Positions 17,817-26,495 of a DNA stretch of 45,091 bases are shown here, in pieces. The first letter of the stretch is position 1; the number at the start of each line of letters is the position of its first letter. This DNA is from an uncultured Blautia sp. Lineage in GTDB: Bacteria; Bacillota; Clostridia; Lachnospirales; Lachnospiraceae. The notes under the pieces are model-generated. The model did not search any database. It was not told where the DNA came from and worked only from the letters and a program-made list of their open reading frames with translations. Where the stretch lies: NCBI GenBank assembly GCA_900553515.1, contig USDN01000018.1, positions 1 through 45,091 of the forward strand, read 5' to 3'. The translations under genes and the position numbers were made by a program.

Positions 17817-17846
17817 TTGACGGTTTTATATGTTTCGGCATATAAT
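17817..17846 (+). promoter_or_regulatory. Promoter of the GntR regulator gene
   Basis: TTGACG (17817-17822), 18-bp spacer, TATAAT (17841-17846), about 38 bp before the chosen start codon. No FadR-type palindrome is visible here. Confidence 0.65.
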
Positions 17847-17883
17847 TTTACATATAAAATCATCAATGATGAAAGAGGACAGT

Positions 17884-18582
17884 ATGAAAAAAACGGATAT
17901 TTTATTAAAACCAGTAGAAAAAGATTCGCTTTATCTGAAGATTTCTGATGCGATCTACAGTTACATAAAATTAAATAATCTGCAGCCGGAGGATAAACTG
18001 CCGTCGGAACGTGATATGGCGGCTATGCTTCAGACCAGCAGAAATTCCGTAAGAGAAGCGCTGCGTATTCTTGAAGACAGAGGACTTATTTATGTAAAAA
18101 CAGGCAGTGGTGTTTTTGTAAAAGATCCGTATGGGGAAAATCGTTCCATTACTTTCCGGCTTACAGAATGTACAACGGAAGAACTCCAGGAGCTCCAGAC
18201 GATCCTGGATCATCAGGCAGTTTTGAATGCCATCAGTAGGGGGACTTCTGAAGAGAAAGAAAATTTAATCTCTATCGCTTCTGAACTTATGGAAAAATAT
18301 TCTCATAATATATACAGTCATACATTGGACTACAGTTTCCATACAAAATTATATGAAATGGGAAGAAATAAATCGATTCATCAGGTGATACAGGGAGTAC
18401 GTGATACCCGCTTTATACAAAGAGAAAATGAAGACGGAGAAAATGATTCCATCTGGCTGGAAACTGTTCCCCAGCATCTGCAGCTGGCACAGGCTATTGC
18501 ACAGTCCAATACACCTGCGGCACTGGCTGCTATTGATGAGATTCTGGAACATGGTTTTTCTCTTATTAATCATTCAAAATAA
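17884..18582 (+). CDS. FadR-subfamily GntR transcriptional regulator
   Basis: DNA-binding regulator, 232 residues. N-terminal winged helix covers about residues 10-75 (LPSERDMAAMLQTSRNSVRE recognition region), with an all-helical FCD-type effector domain behind it. I chose ATG 17884 because GAGG lies 6 bp upstream; ATGs at 17866 and 17869 have no ribosome site. It is convergent with a lyase/antiporter operon whose promoter leader holds a TGGT-N3-ACCA palindrome of FadR type, so that operon is the likely target. Effector unknown, possibly a sulfur amino acid or its product. Confidence 0.85.
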   Translation: MKKTDILLKPVEKDSLYLKISDAIYSYIKLNNLQPEDKLPSERDMAAMLQTSRNSVREALRILEDRGLIYVKTGSGVFVKDPYGENRSITFRLTECTTEELQELQTILDHQAVLNAISRGTSEEKENLISIASELMEKYSHNIYSHTLDYSFHTKLYEMGRNKSIHQVIQGVRDTRFIQRENEDGENDSIWLETVPQHLQLAQAIAQSNTPAALAAIDEILEHGFSLINHSK

Positions 18583-18584
18583 AA

Positions 18585-18705
18585 GGGAGCATCGCTCCAC
18601 AACTGACTAATCAGTTATTTTGCGACACTCCTTTCTGTTTTTGGACATAAAAATGGAGCGCTTCTCCATAGATGACCACTCATCTATGGAGAAACGCCCC
18701 CTTTT
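18585..18705. terminator. Convergent terminator region with three hairpins
   Basis: Three inverted repeats lie between convergent genes. GGAGC/GCTCC (18586-18598); AACTGA/TCAGTT (18601-18616); and a perfect 13-bp TCTCCATAGATGA/TCATCTATGGAGA (18663-18692) that extends outward, with mismatches, to 18655-18700. The large hairpin is followed by T-rich runs in both directions (CCCCCTTTTCATTTTT on plus, CATTTTTATG on minus), so it can stop both the regulator and the antiporter transcripts. Confidence 0.8.
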
Positions 18706-18710
18706 CATTT

Positions 18711-20189
18711 TTATAATTCTTTTCCTGTCAGTTCAACGTATTCGTCGTAATTATCTCCGCCTTTTTTGATCTTAGCAATACCAAATCCGGTAAATCCCCA
18801 GATAATGGCAAAAATCACGCCTGTATAGCAGAGACATGCCCATGGTGCATACTGTGCAGTAGGTACGCCCAGAGTAGACGTCATGTAGACACCTGCAAGG
18901 GACCATGGCACAAGTGGTTCTACCACAGTGATACTGTCTTCCAGAGTACGGGAAAGATTCTTGGTTTCCAGTCCTCGCTTGATATACTCTCCGCGGAACA
19001 GTCCTCCGATCATCAGGAAGGTTACAGATGCTTCTCCGATAACAGTAATGATGATGATTCCAAGAAGAGTTGTTACGGTAATAAGCTGTCCGGTTCCGTG
19101 AATATGTTTCATAATATGACTGAGAATTACATCCAGGCATCCGGAAACAGTCAGGGCACCAATAAAACCAAAGGCACAGAATGCCATTAATGCAGTGTTC
19201 ATCATAGAGGACATACCGCCTCTCTGAAGAAGATTAGGTACTTCCTGTACAATTCCCGCAAGGTCAATGGAGGGATTAGTAAACATTTCCATTTTGAAAC
19301 CGCCTACCATACTTGCAGCACAGGTCTGGAAAGAAAATCCCTGAACTGTCATGGCAATGATTACTGCAACTGCAGAAGAAATCATCATAACAGGGATTGT
19401 AGGTTTTTTAAGAAGAGAGCCTGCAATAACGATAACCGGAGGCATCAGAAGCAAAAGTCCCATAGGCATACTCAGATCAAAGAGTTTTGCAAGTGTACTG
19501 ATAATGGAATCTACCTGTGAGATCTCACCGCTTCCTGCAAAGGAGATACCTGCGATAACGTATACGATACAGCTGATGATAAATCCCGGTATCGTGGTAT
19601 AAAACATATGTCCGATATGTTTATAAAGATTTGTTCCGCTGGCAATAGCAGACATATTGGTACTGTCTGAAAGAGGAGACATTTTATCTCCGAAATATGC
19701 TCCGGCTACAATAGCACCTGCTACAGCAGGAAGCGGAGCGCCCATGCCGGCTGCAACACTCATAAGTGCGGCTCCAACTGTTCCGGCAGCACCCCATGAG
19801 GTTCCGGTGCTGACAGAAAGAATAACAGTAACCAGGAAAGAGGTTACAATGATAAATTTCGGATTGATGATCTGTAATCCAACGTATACCAGGAACGGAA
19901 TGGTTCCGCTGACGATCCATGCTCCGATCATGAGACCTACAGTGATCAGGATCATGATGGCAGGGAAGGCTTTTCCCAGCTTTTCTACAATTTCATTTTC
20001 TACATCCTTCCAGGTATAGCCAAGGAAGAGACAAAGGATAATGGTAAATGCTGCACAGATCAGAAGAAGGATTTTAATATCTACCTTAAAAATGATCAGT
20101 CCTAAAAATAAAACAACAAACATAAACACCAGGGGCAGAAGTGCAAGTCCAAGCCCAGGAGTCTTTTTTTCTCTGGTATTTTCTCCCAT
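18711..20189 (-). CDS. NhaC-family Na+/H+ antiporter
   Basis: Integral membrane carrier, 492 residues with about twelve hydrophobic segments; the family motif GTSWGAAGTVG and SPLSDSTNMSA lie in the middle third. Members include Na+/H+ antiporters and the malate/lactate exchanger MleN, so exchange of an organic product is as likely as pH homeostasis. It starts 17 bp after the PLP enzyme gene in the same transcript, with GAGAGGAC before the ATG, suggesting that it moves a substrate or product of that enzyme. Confidence 0.88.
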   Translation of the reverse strand: MGENTREKKTPGLGLALLPLVFMFVVLFLGLIIFKVDIKILLLICAAFTIILCLFLGYTWKDVENEIVEKLGKAFPAIMILITVGLMIGAWIVSGTIPFLVYVGLQIINPKFIIVTSFLVTVILSVSTGTSWGAAGTVGAALMSVAAGMGAPLPAVAGAIVAGAYFGDKMSPLSDSTNMSAIASGTNLYKHIGHMFYTTIPGFIISCIVYVIAGISFAGSGEISQVDSIISTLAKLFDLSMPMGLLLLMPPVIVIAGSLLKKPTIPVMMISSAVAVIIAMTVQGFSFQTCAASMVGGFKMEMFTNPSIDLAGIVQEVPNLLQRGGMSSMMNTALMAFCAFGFIGALTVSGCLDVILSHIMKHIHGTGQLITVTTLLGIIIITVIGEASVTFLMIGGLFRGEYIKRGLETKNLSRTLEDSITVVEPLVPWSLAGVYMTSTLGVPTAQYAPWACLCYTGVIFAIIWGFTGFGIAKIKKGGDNYDEYVELTGKEL

Positions 20190-20205
20190 AATTATGTCCT
20201 CTCAA

Positions 20206-21372
20206 TCAGATTTTATCAAGAGCCTGTGAAAGATCTGCGATGAGATTTTCCGCTCCTTCAAGACCGCAGTGCAGTCGTACAATGCTTCTGTTTAGATTGT
20301 GGAAAGCCTGTTCCTCTTCTGACCAGTTATAGGTATAGGCAATGGCGAGACTTTCAAATCCGCCCCAGGAGCAGCCGCGTTCAAAAATCTTCAGGCTGTC
20401 AACAAATTTTGCTGTATCCTCAGCGGAACCATCGATTTCAATACTCATAAGACCGCATTCGCCTTTTTGCTGTTTACGGGCAAGCTCGTACTGTGGATGA
20501 GATTTCAGTCCGGTGAAGTACACATGTTTTACCTTCGGATGGTTTTCCAGAAATTCAGCTACTTTCATAGCAGTTTCGTAATGTCTCTGCATACGGACAT
20601 CAAGTGTACGAAGTCCTCTGATTGCCAGCCATGCTTCCATAGGACCCAGGACACCGCCAAACCAGTCTCTCTGTACCATGATCTTCTGCATAAATTCCTC
20701 GTCTTTGGAGATCAGAACACCGCCGATCAGATCGCTGTGTCCTCCAATGTATTTTGTCATGGTATGCATTACAATATCGATTCCCATATCAAGTGGTTTC
20801 TGGAAGACCGGTGTAGAATAGGTGTTGTCGATATAGGTTTTGATGCCATGCTCATGAGCCAGCTTTGCCACACCTTCAAGGTCAACAACAGAAAAGATAA
20901 GTGTGGACGGACTTTCCAGAATGATCATATCAGTTTCCGGTCGGATGGCCTCCTCAAAGTCTTTCAGATTGGTGCCATCTACATAAGTTACGCTGATCTC
21001 CATTTTTTCTTTCAGGAAATCATTGAGAAGATGCTGTACGGGACCATAGCTTGCCTTCATACAGATTACGTGGCTTCCTGTTTTACATACTGCCAGGATT
21101 GCAGCTGCACAGGCAGCCATTCCGGCAGAAAAAACAACGGCTCTGCTTCCATGCTCAAGAGCAGCCATTTTTTTCTCAAGAATGGTTACAGTAGGATTGG
21201 ATGCTCTTCCGTAATAATATTCATCCTTAAAGATATCCACTGCAAAATAATCATCAACAGAATCAAATACATGAAGAGAATTCATAAAAATGGGGGGTGT
21301 GACCGATTTCATATATTTTGATGGATCTTCGCCCACATGGGTCATTGCCAGTAAATCCTGATTGTCTGTCAT
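20206..21372 (-). CDS. Cys/Met-metabolism PLP-dependent enzyme
   Basis: Trans-sulfuration family enzyme (cystathionine gamma-synthase, cystathionine beta/gamma-lyase or methionine gamma-lyase type), 388 residues. Schiff-base Lys207 in TMTKYIGGHSD, cofactor-binding Asp182 in IDNTYSTP, YYYGRASNPT near 52-61 and FSAGMAA near 81-87. The entry does not let me choose between a lyase and a synthase; pairing with an NhaC-type carrier and a dedicated regulator favours a degradative enzyme. AGGAGG precedes the start. Leading gene of a two-gene minus-strand operon. Confidence 0.88.
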   Translation of the reverse strand: MTDNQDLLAMTHVGEDPSKYMKSVTPPIFMNSLHVFDSVDDYFAVDIFKDEYYYGRASNPTVTILEKKMAALEHGSRAVVFSAGMAACAAAILAVCKTGSHVICMKASYGPVQHLLNDFLKEKMEISVTYVDGTNLKDFEEAIRPETDMIILESPSTLIFSVVDLEGVAKLAHEHGIKTYIDNTYSTPVFQKPLDMGIDIVMHTMTKYIGGHSDLIGGVLISKDEEFMQKIMVQRDWFGGVLGPMEAWLAIRGLRTLDVRMQRHYETAMKVAEFLENHPKVKHVYFTGLKSHPQYELARKQQKGECGLMSIEIDGSAEDTAKFVDSLKIFERGCSWGGFESLAIAYTYNWSEEEQAFHNLNRSIVRLHCGLEGAENLIADLSQALDKI

Positions 21373-21395
21373 GATAATTCCTCCTTTTGGTTTAG

Positions 21396-21415
21396 TGGTT
21401 CATTGGTTGAACCAA
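21396..21415 (-). promoter_or_regulatory. FadR-type operator in the lyase leader
   Basis: TTGGTT-G-AACCAA (21403-21415) is a perfect palindrome matching the TGGT-N3-ACCA form of FadR-subfamily GntR operators. It is overlapped by a second inverted repeat TGGTTCA/TGAACCA (21396-21402 and 21408-21414). It lies just downstream of the promoter -10 box. Confidence 0.7.
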
Positions 21416-21426
21416 TTTATGAGAAT

Positions 21427-21455
21427 ATTATGTACTTTGTGTATAATTTTGTCAA
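21427..21455 (-). promoter_or_regulatory. Promoter of the lyase-antiporter operon
   Basis: On the minus strand TTGACA (21455-21450), a 17-bp spacer and CATAAT (21432-21427). The predicted transcription start falls at the edge of the FadR-like palindrome. Confidence 0.75.
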
Positions 21456-21661
21456 TATAGAAAATACAAACCTTATATTTTTTGTAAAATATATATAAAA
21501 ATAGAATGAAAAATTTGTATAATATTTTGTTTGACAATGAGAAGTGACCGTGCTTTGTTTCCAAATTTCGGGAAGGATCGTGGAATTTTCTTGCGGCAGC
21601 TTTTGCTTTTATGATAGAATACAGGTGCTTTACACACAATAAAAACAGGAGGTACTGAAGA

Positions 21662-23089
21662 TTGTTTTCAGGAATTATTGAAGCATACAGTAAGGTCGTA
21701 GGTGTGCTGAGCAACTGGATGTACAGTTACATTCTGATTATCCTGCTGGTTGGAGCGGGAATCTATTTTACTGTAAAGACAAAGGGGATCCAGTTCCGGG
21801 CATTAAAAGAAGCAATCCGGGTGGTTATGGAGCCGAAGGAGGATGAAAAATCGATTTCTTCTTTTCAGGCGCTGATGATTTCCACAGCATCCAGGGTGGG
21901 AACCGGAAATATAGCAGGGATTTCCACAGCTCTTTGTATCGGAGGTCCGGGGGCTATGTTCTGGATGTGGGTGACCGCACTTCTGGGAAGCGCGTCTGCA
22001 TTTATCGAAAGTTCACTGGCGCAGATCTATAAAAGAAAGGCGGCAGATGGAAGCTCTTATGGAGGACCGGCTTATTATATCCAGGCTGTCCTGAAAAAAA
22101 GATGGCTGGGTATTGTGTTTGCATCGGTTCTGATCCTGACATATATGGGCGGATTTAATATGGTGGCTTCTTTTAATATTTCAGATTCTTTCCGGAGATA
22201 TGATTTTTACCAGCCTGGCACAACGCCGCTGATTGTAGGCGTAGTTCTGGCTCTGATCTTTGGTATCTGTATTTTTGGAGGAAGTAAACGTATTTCCAGG
22301 ATTACTGAGGTGATCGTTCCTCTGATGGGGATTTTTTATATCGGAGTTTCTCTTTTTATTGTGATTACACATTTGAATCTTCTTCCCGGAGTGATCGCAT
22401 CAATTTTTAAAGGCGCATTCAACCTTTCGGCTATTTTTGGAGGATTTGCAGGATCTGCGATCATGCAGGGAATTAAGAGAGGACTGTTTTCCAACGAAGC
22501 CGGCGTGGGCTCCGCACCAAATGCCTCTGCTTCTGCAGGCGTATCTCATCCGGCCAAACAGGGACTGGTACAGATGCTTTCTGTTTATATTGATACGATC
22601 GTGATCTGCAGCGCTACCGGTTTTATGCTGCTTTGTTCCGGAGTTGCACCGGAAAGTGGAATTGCGGGAATGCCTTATGTTCAGGAGGCTGTTGCAGGAT
22701 CACTGGGAAGCTTTGGAAGTGTGTTTATAACAGTGGCATTGTTTATGTTTGCTTTTACGACGCTGATCGGAAACTTTTATTATGCGGAAATGGGACTTCG
22801 TTATATTTGTGATAAAGCTCCGGGAAAAGCTCTTTTGAATACGTTTCGGGTGGCGGCAGCGCTGATCGTATGCCTGGGCGCGACCATGGACTTCAGTGTT
22901 GTATGGGATACGGCAGATGTTCTGATGGGATTGATGGCTCTGATCAATCTTCCGGTGATCGTGATTTTATCAAAACCGGCGATCCACTGTATGCAGGATT
23001 ATTTCCGGCAGAAATCTCAGGGGAAAAATCCTGTTTTCAGGGCAAAGGATATTGGATTGAAAACAAAAACAGACTTCTGGAATGAGTGA
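21662..23089 (+). CDS. AGCS-family sodium:alanine/amino-acid symporter
   Basis: Sodium-coupled amino-acid importer, 475 residues, about ten membrane segments. The AGCS hallmark region GTGNIAGISTALCIGGPGAMFWMW is at roughly residues 80-103 and FSNEAGVGSAP near 275. The start is TTG at 21662, supported by AGGAGG at 21647-21652; no ATG is available. A weak promoter (TTGCGG 21591, TAGAAT 21615) is possible. Divergent from the PLP-lyase operon; likely substrates are alanine or glycine. Confidence 0.88.
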   Translation: MFSGIIEAYSKVVGVLSNWMYSYILIILLVGAGIYFTVKTKGIQFRALKEAIRVVMEPKEDEKSISSFQALMISTASRVGTGNIAGISTALCIGGPGAMFWMWVTALLGSASAFIESSLAQIYKRKAADGSSYGGPAYYIQAVLKKRWLGIVFASVLILTYMGGFNMVASFNISDSFRRYDFYQPGTTPLIVGVVLALIFGICIFGGSKRISRITEVIVPLMGIFYIGVSLFIVITHLNLLPGVIASIFKGAFNLSAIFGGFAGSAIMQGIKRGLFSNEAGVGSAPNASASAGVSHPAKQGLVQMLSVYIDTIVICSATGFMLLCSGVAPESGIAGMPYVQEAVAGSLGSFGSVFITVALFMFAFTTLIGNFYYAEMGLRYICDKAPGKALLNTFRVAAALIVCLGATMDFSVVWDTADVLMGLMALINLPVIVILSKPAIHCMQDYFRQKSQGKNPVFRAKDIGLKTKTDFWNE

Positions 23090-23095
23090 TATCAT

Positions 23096-23142
23096 CCGGG
23101 AATTTTCAGGCAGTTCATCCGTCTGGAAGTTCCCGGATTGTA
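23096..23142 (+). terminator. Terminator-like hairpin after the symporter gene
   Basis: CCGGGAA (23096-23102) pairs with TTCCCGG (23130-23136), with an inner TTCAG/CTGGA pairing; the following T-tract is poor (ATTGTACTTT). Confidence 0.55.
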
Positions 23143-23168
23143 CTTTATCTAAAACATGTGTTAAAGAA

Positions 23169-23199
23169 TTGACAAACCACTAAATCAAGTATACACTTG
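23169..23199 (+). promoter_or_regulatory. pflB promoter with overlapping inverted repeat
   Basis: TTGACA (23169-23174) with a -10 at TACACT (23192-23197, 17-bp spacer) or TATACA (23190-23195). The inverted repeat CAAGT-ATAC-ACTTG (23186-23199) covers the -10, a natural place for a repressor; it does not resemble the Rex or Fnr consensus. Confidence 0.6.
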
Positions 23200-23240
23200 G
23201 CTTGTAGATAAGAAATTTACACTAAATAACTAATAACTCA

Positions 23241-23272
23241 GTCCTGTGGGCAGAATTTTTAAACCGCAGGAC
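23241..23272 (+). promoter_or_regulatory. Stem-loop in the pflB 5' leader
   Basis: GTCCTGTGG (23241-23249) pairs with CCGCAGGAC (23264-23272), nine pairs including one G-T, with a 14-nt AU-rich loop. No T-tract follows and the ribosome site AAGAGG is 10 bp further on, so this is a leader structure and not a terminator. It may stabilise the mRNA or influence translation. Confidence 0.55.
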
Positions 23273-23295
23273 ATTTATATGAAAGAGGTGCTGAA

Positions 23296-25551
23296 ATGAA
23301 AGATTTTACACAGTGGGAAGGCTTTAATGGAAAGCGCTGGAAAGAAAAAATTGACGTTCGTAACTTTATTAAAATGAACTATACACCATATGACGGTGAC
23401 GCTTCTTTCCTGGAAGGACCGACAGAGGCAACAGACAAGCTCTGGGGCAAACTTCAGGAGCTTCAGAAGGAAGAGCGTGCAAAAGGCGGCGTTCTGGACA
23501 TGGAAACAGAGGTTGTTACTTCTCTTACCGCATATGGCCCAGGATATATTGATGAGAACCTGAAAGATCTGGAAACCGTTGTAGGTCTTCAGACAGACAA
23601 GCCGCTGAAACGTGCATTTATGCCTTACGGCGGAATTAAAATGGCTGAAAAAGCATGTGAAACTTACGGATATAAAGTAAGTGACAAGATTAAAGATATC
23701 TTTAACAACTATGAGTTCAAAACACATAATCAGGGTGTATTTGACATTTACACACCGGAGATGAAGGTTGCCCGTCACAACAAGATCCTTACCGGTCTTC
23801 CGGACACCTACGGACGCGGACGTATCGTAGGCGATTACAGACGTGTGGCTCTTTATGGTATTGACGCTCTGATCGAAGGAAAGAAAAAAGACTTCGCAGC
23901 AAGCGACCGTCAGGGTATGAGACGCTACGATTTCCAGCTTCGTGAGGAGATCGCAGATCAGATCCGCGCTCTTGAGGGCATGAAGGCTATGGCTCAGGCT
24001 TATGGTTTTGATATCTCCCAGCCGGCTAAAGATGCAAGAGAAGCATTCCAGTGGCTGTATTTCGGATATCTTGCAGCGATCAAGACTCAGAACGGCGCTG
24101 CAATGAGTGTCGGACGTATCTCTACTTTCCTTGATATTTATATTGAAAGAGACCTGAAGAATGGTACTCTTACAGAGAAAGAGGCGCAGGAGCTTGTTGA
24201 CCATATGGTTATGAAATTCCGTATGGTAAAATTTGCACGTATTCCGTCCTACAACCAGCTGTTCTCCGGCGACCCGGTATGGGCAACTCTGGAAGTAGCA
24301 GGTATGGGAATCGACGGACGTCATATGGTAACAAAGAACGACTTCCGCTTCCTTCATACTCTGGAGGATATGGGACCGGCTCCGGAACCAAACCTGACTG
24401 TACTGTATTCTTCCAGACTGCCTGAGAACTTTAAGAAATATGCGGCAAATATTTCTATCACAACAAGCTCTATCCAGTACGAGAATGATGATGTTATGCG
24501 TCCGGTATGGGGAGACGATTACAGCATCTGCTGTTGTGTATCTGCTACAGAGACAGGTAAAGAGATCCAGTTCTTCGGCGCCCGTGCAAACCTTGCAAAA
24601 TGTCTTCTTTACGCAATCAACGGCGGTGTGGATGAGAAGACAAAACAGCAGGTAGGACCTCAGTATCAGCCGATCACTTCCGAGTATCTTGACTATGATG
24701 AGGTAGTGAAGAAATACGATCAGATGATGGACTGGCTGGCTCATCTGTATGTTGGAACACTGAACATGATCCATTACATGCATGACAAATATTACTATGA
24801 AGCAGCAGAGATGGCTCTGATCGATACAAAGGTTGACCGTTCCTTTGCAACAGGTATTGCAGGATTTTCTCATGTAGTAGACTCTCTGTCTGCAATTAAA
24901 TATGCAAAAGTGAAAGCTATCCGTGATGAGGACGGAATTACAACCGACTTCGAGGTAGAGGGAGATTTCCCGCGTTATGGAAATGATGATGACAGAGCAG
25001 ATGAGATTGCAACAAATCTTCTGTCTACTTTCCTTGCAAAACTGAAACACATTCATACATACCGTGATTCAAAACCGACCACATCCATCCTTACCATTAC
25101 CTCTAATGTAGTTTATGGTAAAGCTACAGGATCCCTTCCGGACGGAAGAAAAGCAGGCGAGCCTCTGGCGCCTGGCGCGAACCCGTCTTACGGAGCAGAG
25201 CAGAACGGACTTCTTGCTTCCCTGAACTCTGTTGCAAAACTTGATTATGAGGATGCCCTTGACGGTATTTCTAATACACAGACCATCAACCCGGATGCAC
25301 TGGGACACAGTGATGAAGAGCGTACAGATAATCTGGTCCATGTACTTGACGGATACTTTGACCAGGGTGCACATCATCTGAACGTAAACGTATTTGGAAA
25401 AGAAAAACTGATCGATGCTATGGAACACCCGGAAAAAGAAGAGTATGCAAACTTTACAATCCGTGTTTCCGGTTATGCAGTTAAATTTATCGATCTTACA
25501 AGAGAGCAGCAGATGGACGTTATTTCCAGAACCTGCCACGCAGAAATGTAA
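23296..25551 (+). CDS. pflB: Pyruvate formate-lyase (formate C-acetyltransferase)
   Basis: Glycyl-radical enzyme that converts pyruvate and CoA to acetyl-CoA and formate, central to anaerobic fermentation; 751 residues, close to the family norm of about 750-760. The active-site cysteines lie in SICCCVSATETGK (Cys412-Cys414; two of these correspond to the catalytic pair), followed by FFGARANLAK. The radical site is Gly726 in RVSGYAVKF. Unlike many glycerol/diol dehydratase relatives it keeps the PFL-specific double cysteine. The codon choice (AAC, CGT, ATC, CCG) differs from its neighbours and fits high expression. Its activating enzyme is encoded 2 bp downstream. Confidence 0.97.
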   Translation: MKDFTQWEGFNGKRWKEKIDVRNFIKMNYTPYDGDASFLEGPTEATDKLWGKLQELQKEERAKGGVLDMETEVVTSLTAYGPGYIDENLKDLETVVGLQTDKPLKRAFMPYGGIKMAEKACETYGYKVSDKIKDIFNNYEFKTHNQGVFDIYTPEMKVARHNKILTGLPDTYGRGRIVGDYRRVALYGIDALIEGKKKDFAASDRQGMRRYDFQLREEIADQIRALEGMKAMAQAYGFDISQPAKDAREAFQWLYFGYLAAIKTQNGAAMSVGRISTFLDIYIERDLKNGTLTEKEAQELVDHMVMKFRMVKFARIPSYNQLFSGDPVWATLEVAGMGIDGRHMVTKNDFRFLHTLEDMGPAPEPNLTVLYSSRLPENFKKYAANISITTSSIQYENDDVMRPVWGDDYSICCCVSATETGKEIQFFGARANLAKCLLYAINGGVDEKTKQQVGPQYQPITSEYLDYDEVVKKYDQMMDWLAHLYVGTLNMIHYMHDKYYYEAAEMALIDTKVDRSFATGIAGFSHVVDSLSAIKYAKVKAIRDEDGITTDFEVEGDFPRYGNDDDRADEIATNLLSTFLAKLKHIHTYRDSKPTTSILTITSNVVYGKATGSLPDGRKAGEPLAPGANPSYGAEQNGLLASLNSVAKLDYEDALDGISNTQTINPDALGHSDEERTDNLVHVLDGYFDQGAHHLNVNVFGKEKLIDAMEHPEKEEYANFTIRVSGYAVKFIDLTREQQMDVISRTCHAEM

Positions 25552-25553
25552 GA

Positions 25554-26294
25554 ATGGAAAAAAAAGAGATTAAAGGATATGTTCACTCACTGGAAAGCTT
25601 CGGGTCGGTTGACGGCCCGGGCGTCCGGTATGTGATTTTTTTAAGCGGCTGTGGGATGCGCTGCCAGTTCTGCCATAATCCGGATACCTGGAAAATGGGA
25701 CAGGGGCAGGAGTACACACCTGCAGAGCTTTTGAAAAAAGCTCTCCGTTATAAAAATTACTGGGGAGAAAAAGGCGGGATCACAGTCAGCGGAGGAGAAC
25801 CTCTTCTGCAGATTGATTTCCTGACAGAATTTTTCCGGCTGGCAAAAGAAGTGGGAGTTCATACAGCTCTGGATACCAGCGCGAATCCTTATACGGAGGA
25901 AGAGGCTTTTTACTCCAAATGGCAGGAGCTTATGAAGTACACAGACCTTGTTCTTCTGGATATCAAGCAGATTGATGAGGAAGAGCATGTGAAGCTTACC
26001 GGATGTACCAATCAGAATATCCTTGCCATGGCAGAAAAGCTTTCAGAGATGGATAAGCCTGTATGGATCCGTCATGTGCTTGTGCCCGGCGGAAGCGATA
26101 AGGATGAATACCTGCACAGGCTTGCAGATTTTATCCATACTCTGAAAAATGTGGAAAGAGTGGAAGTGCTTCCTTATCATACGCTTGGAACTTTTAAGTG
26201 GAAAAATCTCGGGATTCCATATCCGCTGGAGGGAGTGAAACCTCCTACAGAAGAAAGAATTAAAAATGCCAGAGAAATTCTGGGCGCGAAGTAA
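25554..26294 (+). CDS. pflA: Pyruvate formate-lyase activating enzyme
   Basis: Radical-SAM enzyme that installs the glycyl radical on PflB, 246 residues. The iron-sulfur motif CxxxCxxC is at Cys33, Cys37 and Cys40 (CGMRCQFCHNPDTW), with the SAM-binding GGE motif (SGGEPLL) near 80-86. It begins 2 bp after the pflB stop codon, so the two are co-translated. Confidence 0.96.
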   Translation: MEKKEIKGYVHSLESFGSVDGPGVRYVIFLSGCGMRCQFCHNPDTWKMGQGQEYTPAELLKKALRYKNYWGEKGGITVSGGEPLLQIDFLTEFFRLAKEVGVHTALDTSANPYTEEEAFYSKWQELMKYTDLVLLDIKQIDEEEHVKLTGCTNQNILAMAEKLSEMDKPVWIRHVLVPGGSDKDEYLHRLADFIHTLKNVERVEVLPYHTLGTFKWKNLGIPYPLEGVKPPTEERIKNAREILGAK

Positions 26295-26333
26295 AGAATC
26301 TGGAATTCTTTATAATTTAAAGATATAAGAATA

Positions 26334-26406
26334 GGAACTGCTGTGAGAAACCTGTGGTTCCGGCGTAAAGTCTGCCGGAAAAGGGAAGCTTGCGGCAGTT
26401 TTTGTT
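26334..26406 (+). ncRNA. Branched structured RNA ending in a U-tract
   Basis: An outer stem AACTGCTGTG/TGCGGCAGTT (26336-26345 and 26391-26400, with G-T pairs) encloses an AACC-TGT-GGTT hairpin (26349-26359) and a TTCCGGC/GCCGGAA hairpin (26358-26380), followed by TTTTTG. GGAAC (26334-26338) could alternatively pair with GTTCC (26357-26361), a possible switch. It may be simply the elaborate terminator of pflBA or a short RNA; no known riboswitch class is recognised. Confidence 0.45.
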
Positions 26407-26433
26407 TGTGACAGAAGTTAATAAATTTTTTAC

Positions 26434-26462
26434 TTGGCAGTATTGTAAGCGTTTGCTACAAT
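26434..26462 (+). promoter_or_regulatory. Promoter of the Rpn-family gene with cre-like site
   Basis: TTGGCA (26434-26439), 17-bp spacer, TACAAT (26457-26462). Inside it TTGTAAGCGTTTGCTA (26443-26458) matches the catabolite-responsive-element consensus WTGNAANCGNWWNCAW at 15 of 16 positions, overlapping the -10 box, so CcpA repression is plausible. Confidence 0.6.
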
Positions 26463-26495
26463 GAAAGAAACAAATCTATAAAGGTGGTGGTACAT

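Noticed and set aside
21531..21560. TTGACA at 21531 as -35 of the AGCS gene
   Set aside because: No acceptable -10 at 16-19 bp; the TTGCGG/TAGAAT pair nearer the gene is better, though weak.
23275..25056. 593-residue open frame on the minus strand
   Set aside because: Lies wholly opposite pflB; its length comes from pflB codon bias, and the composition is not protein-like.
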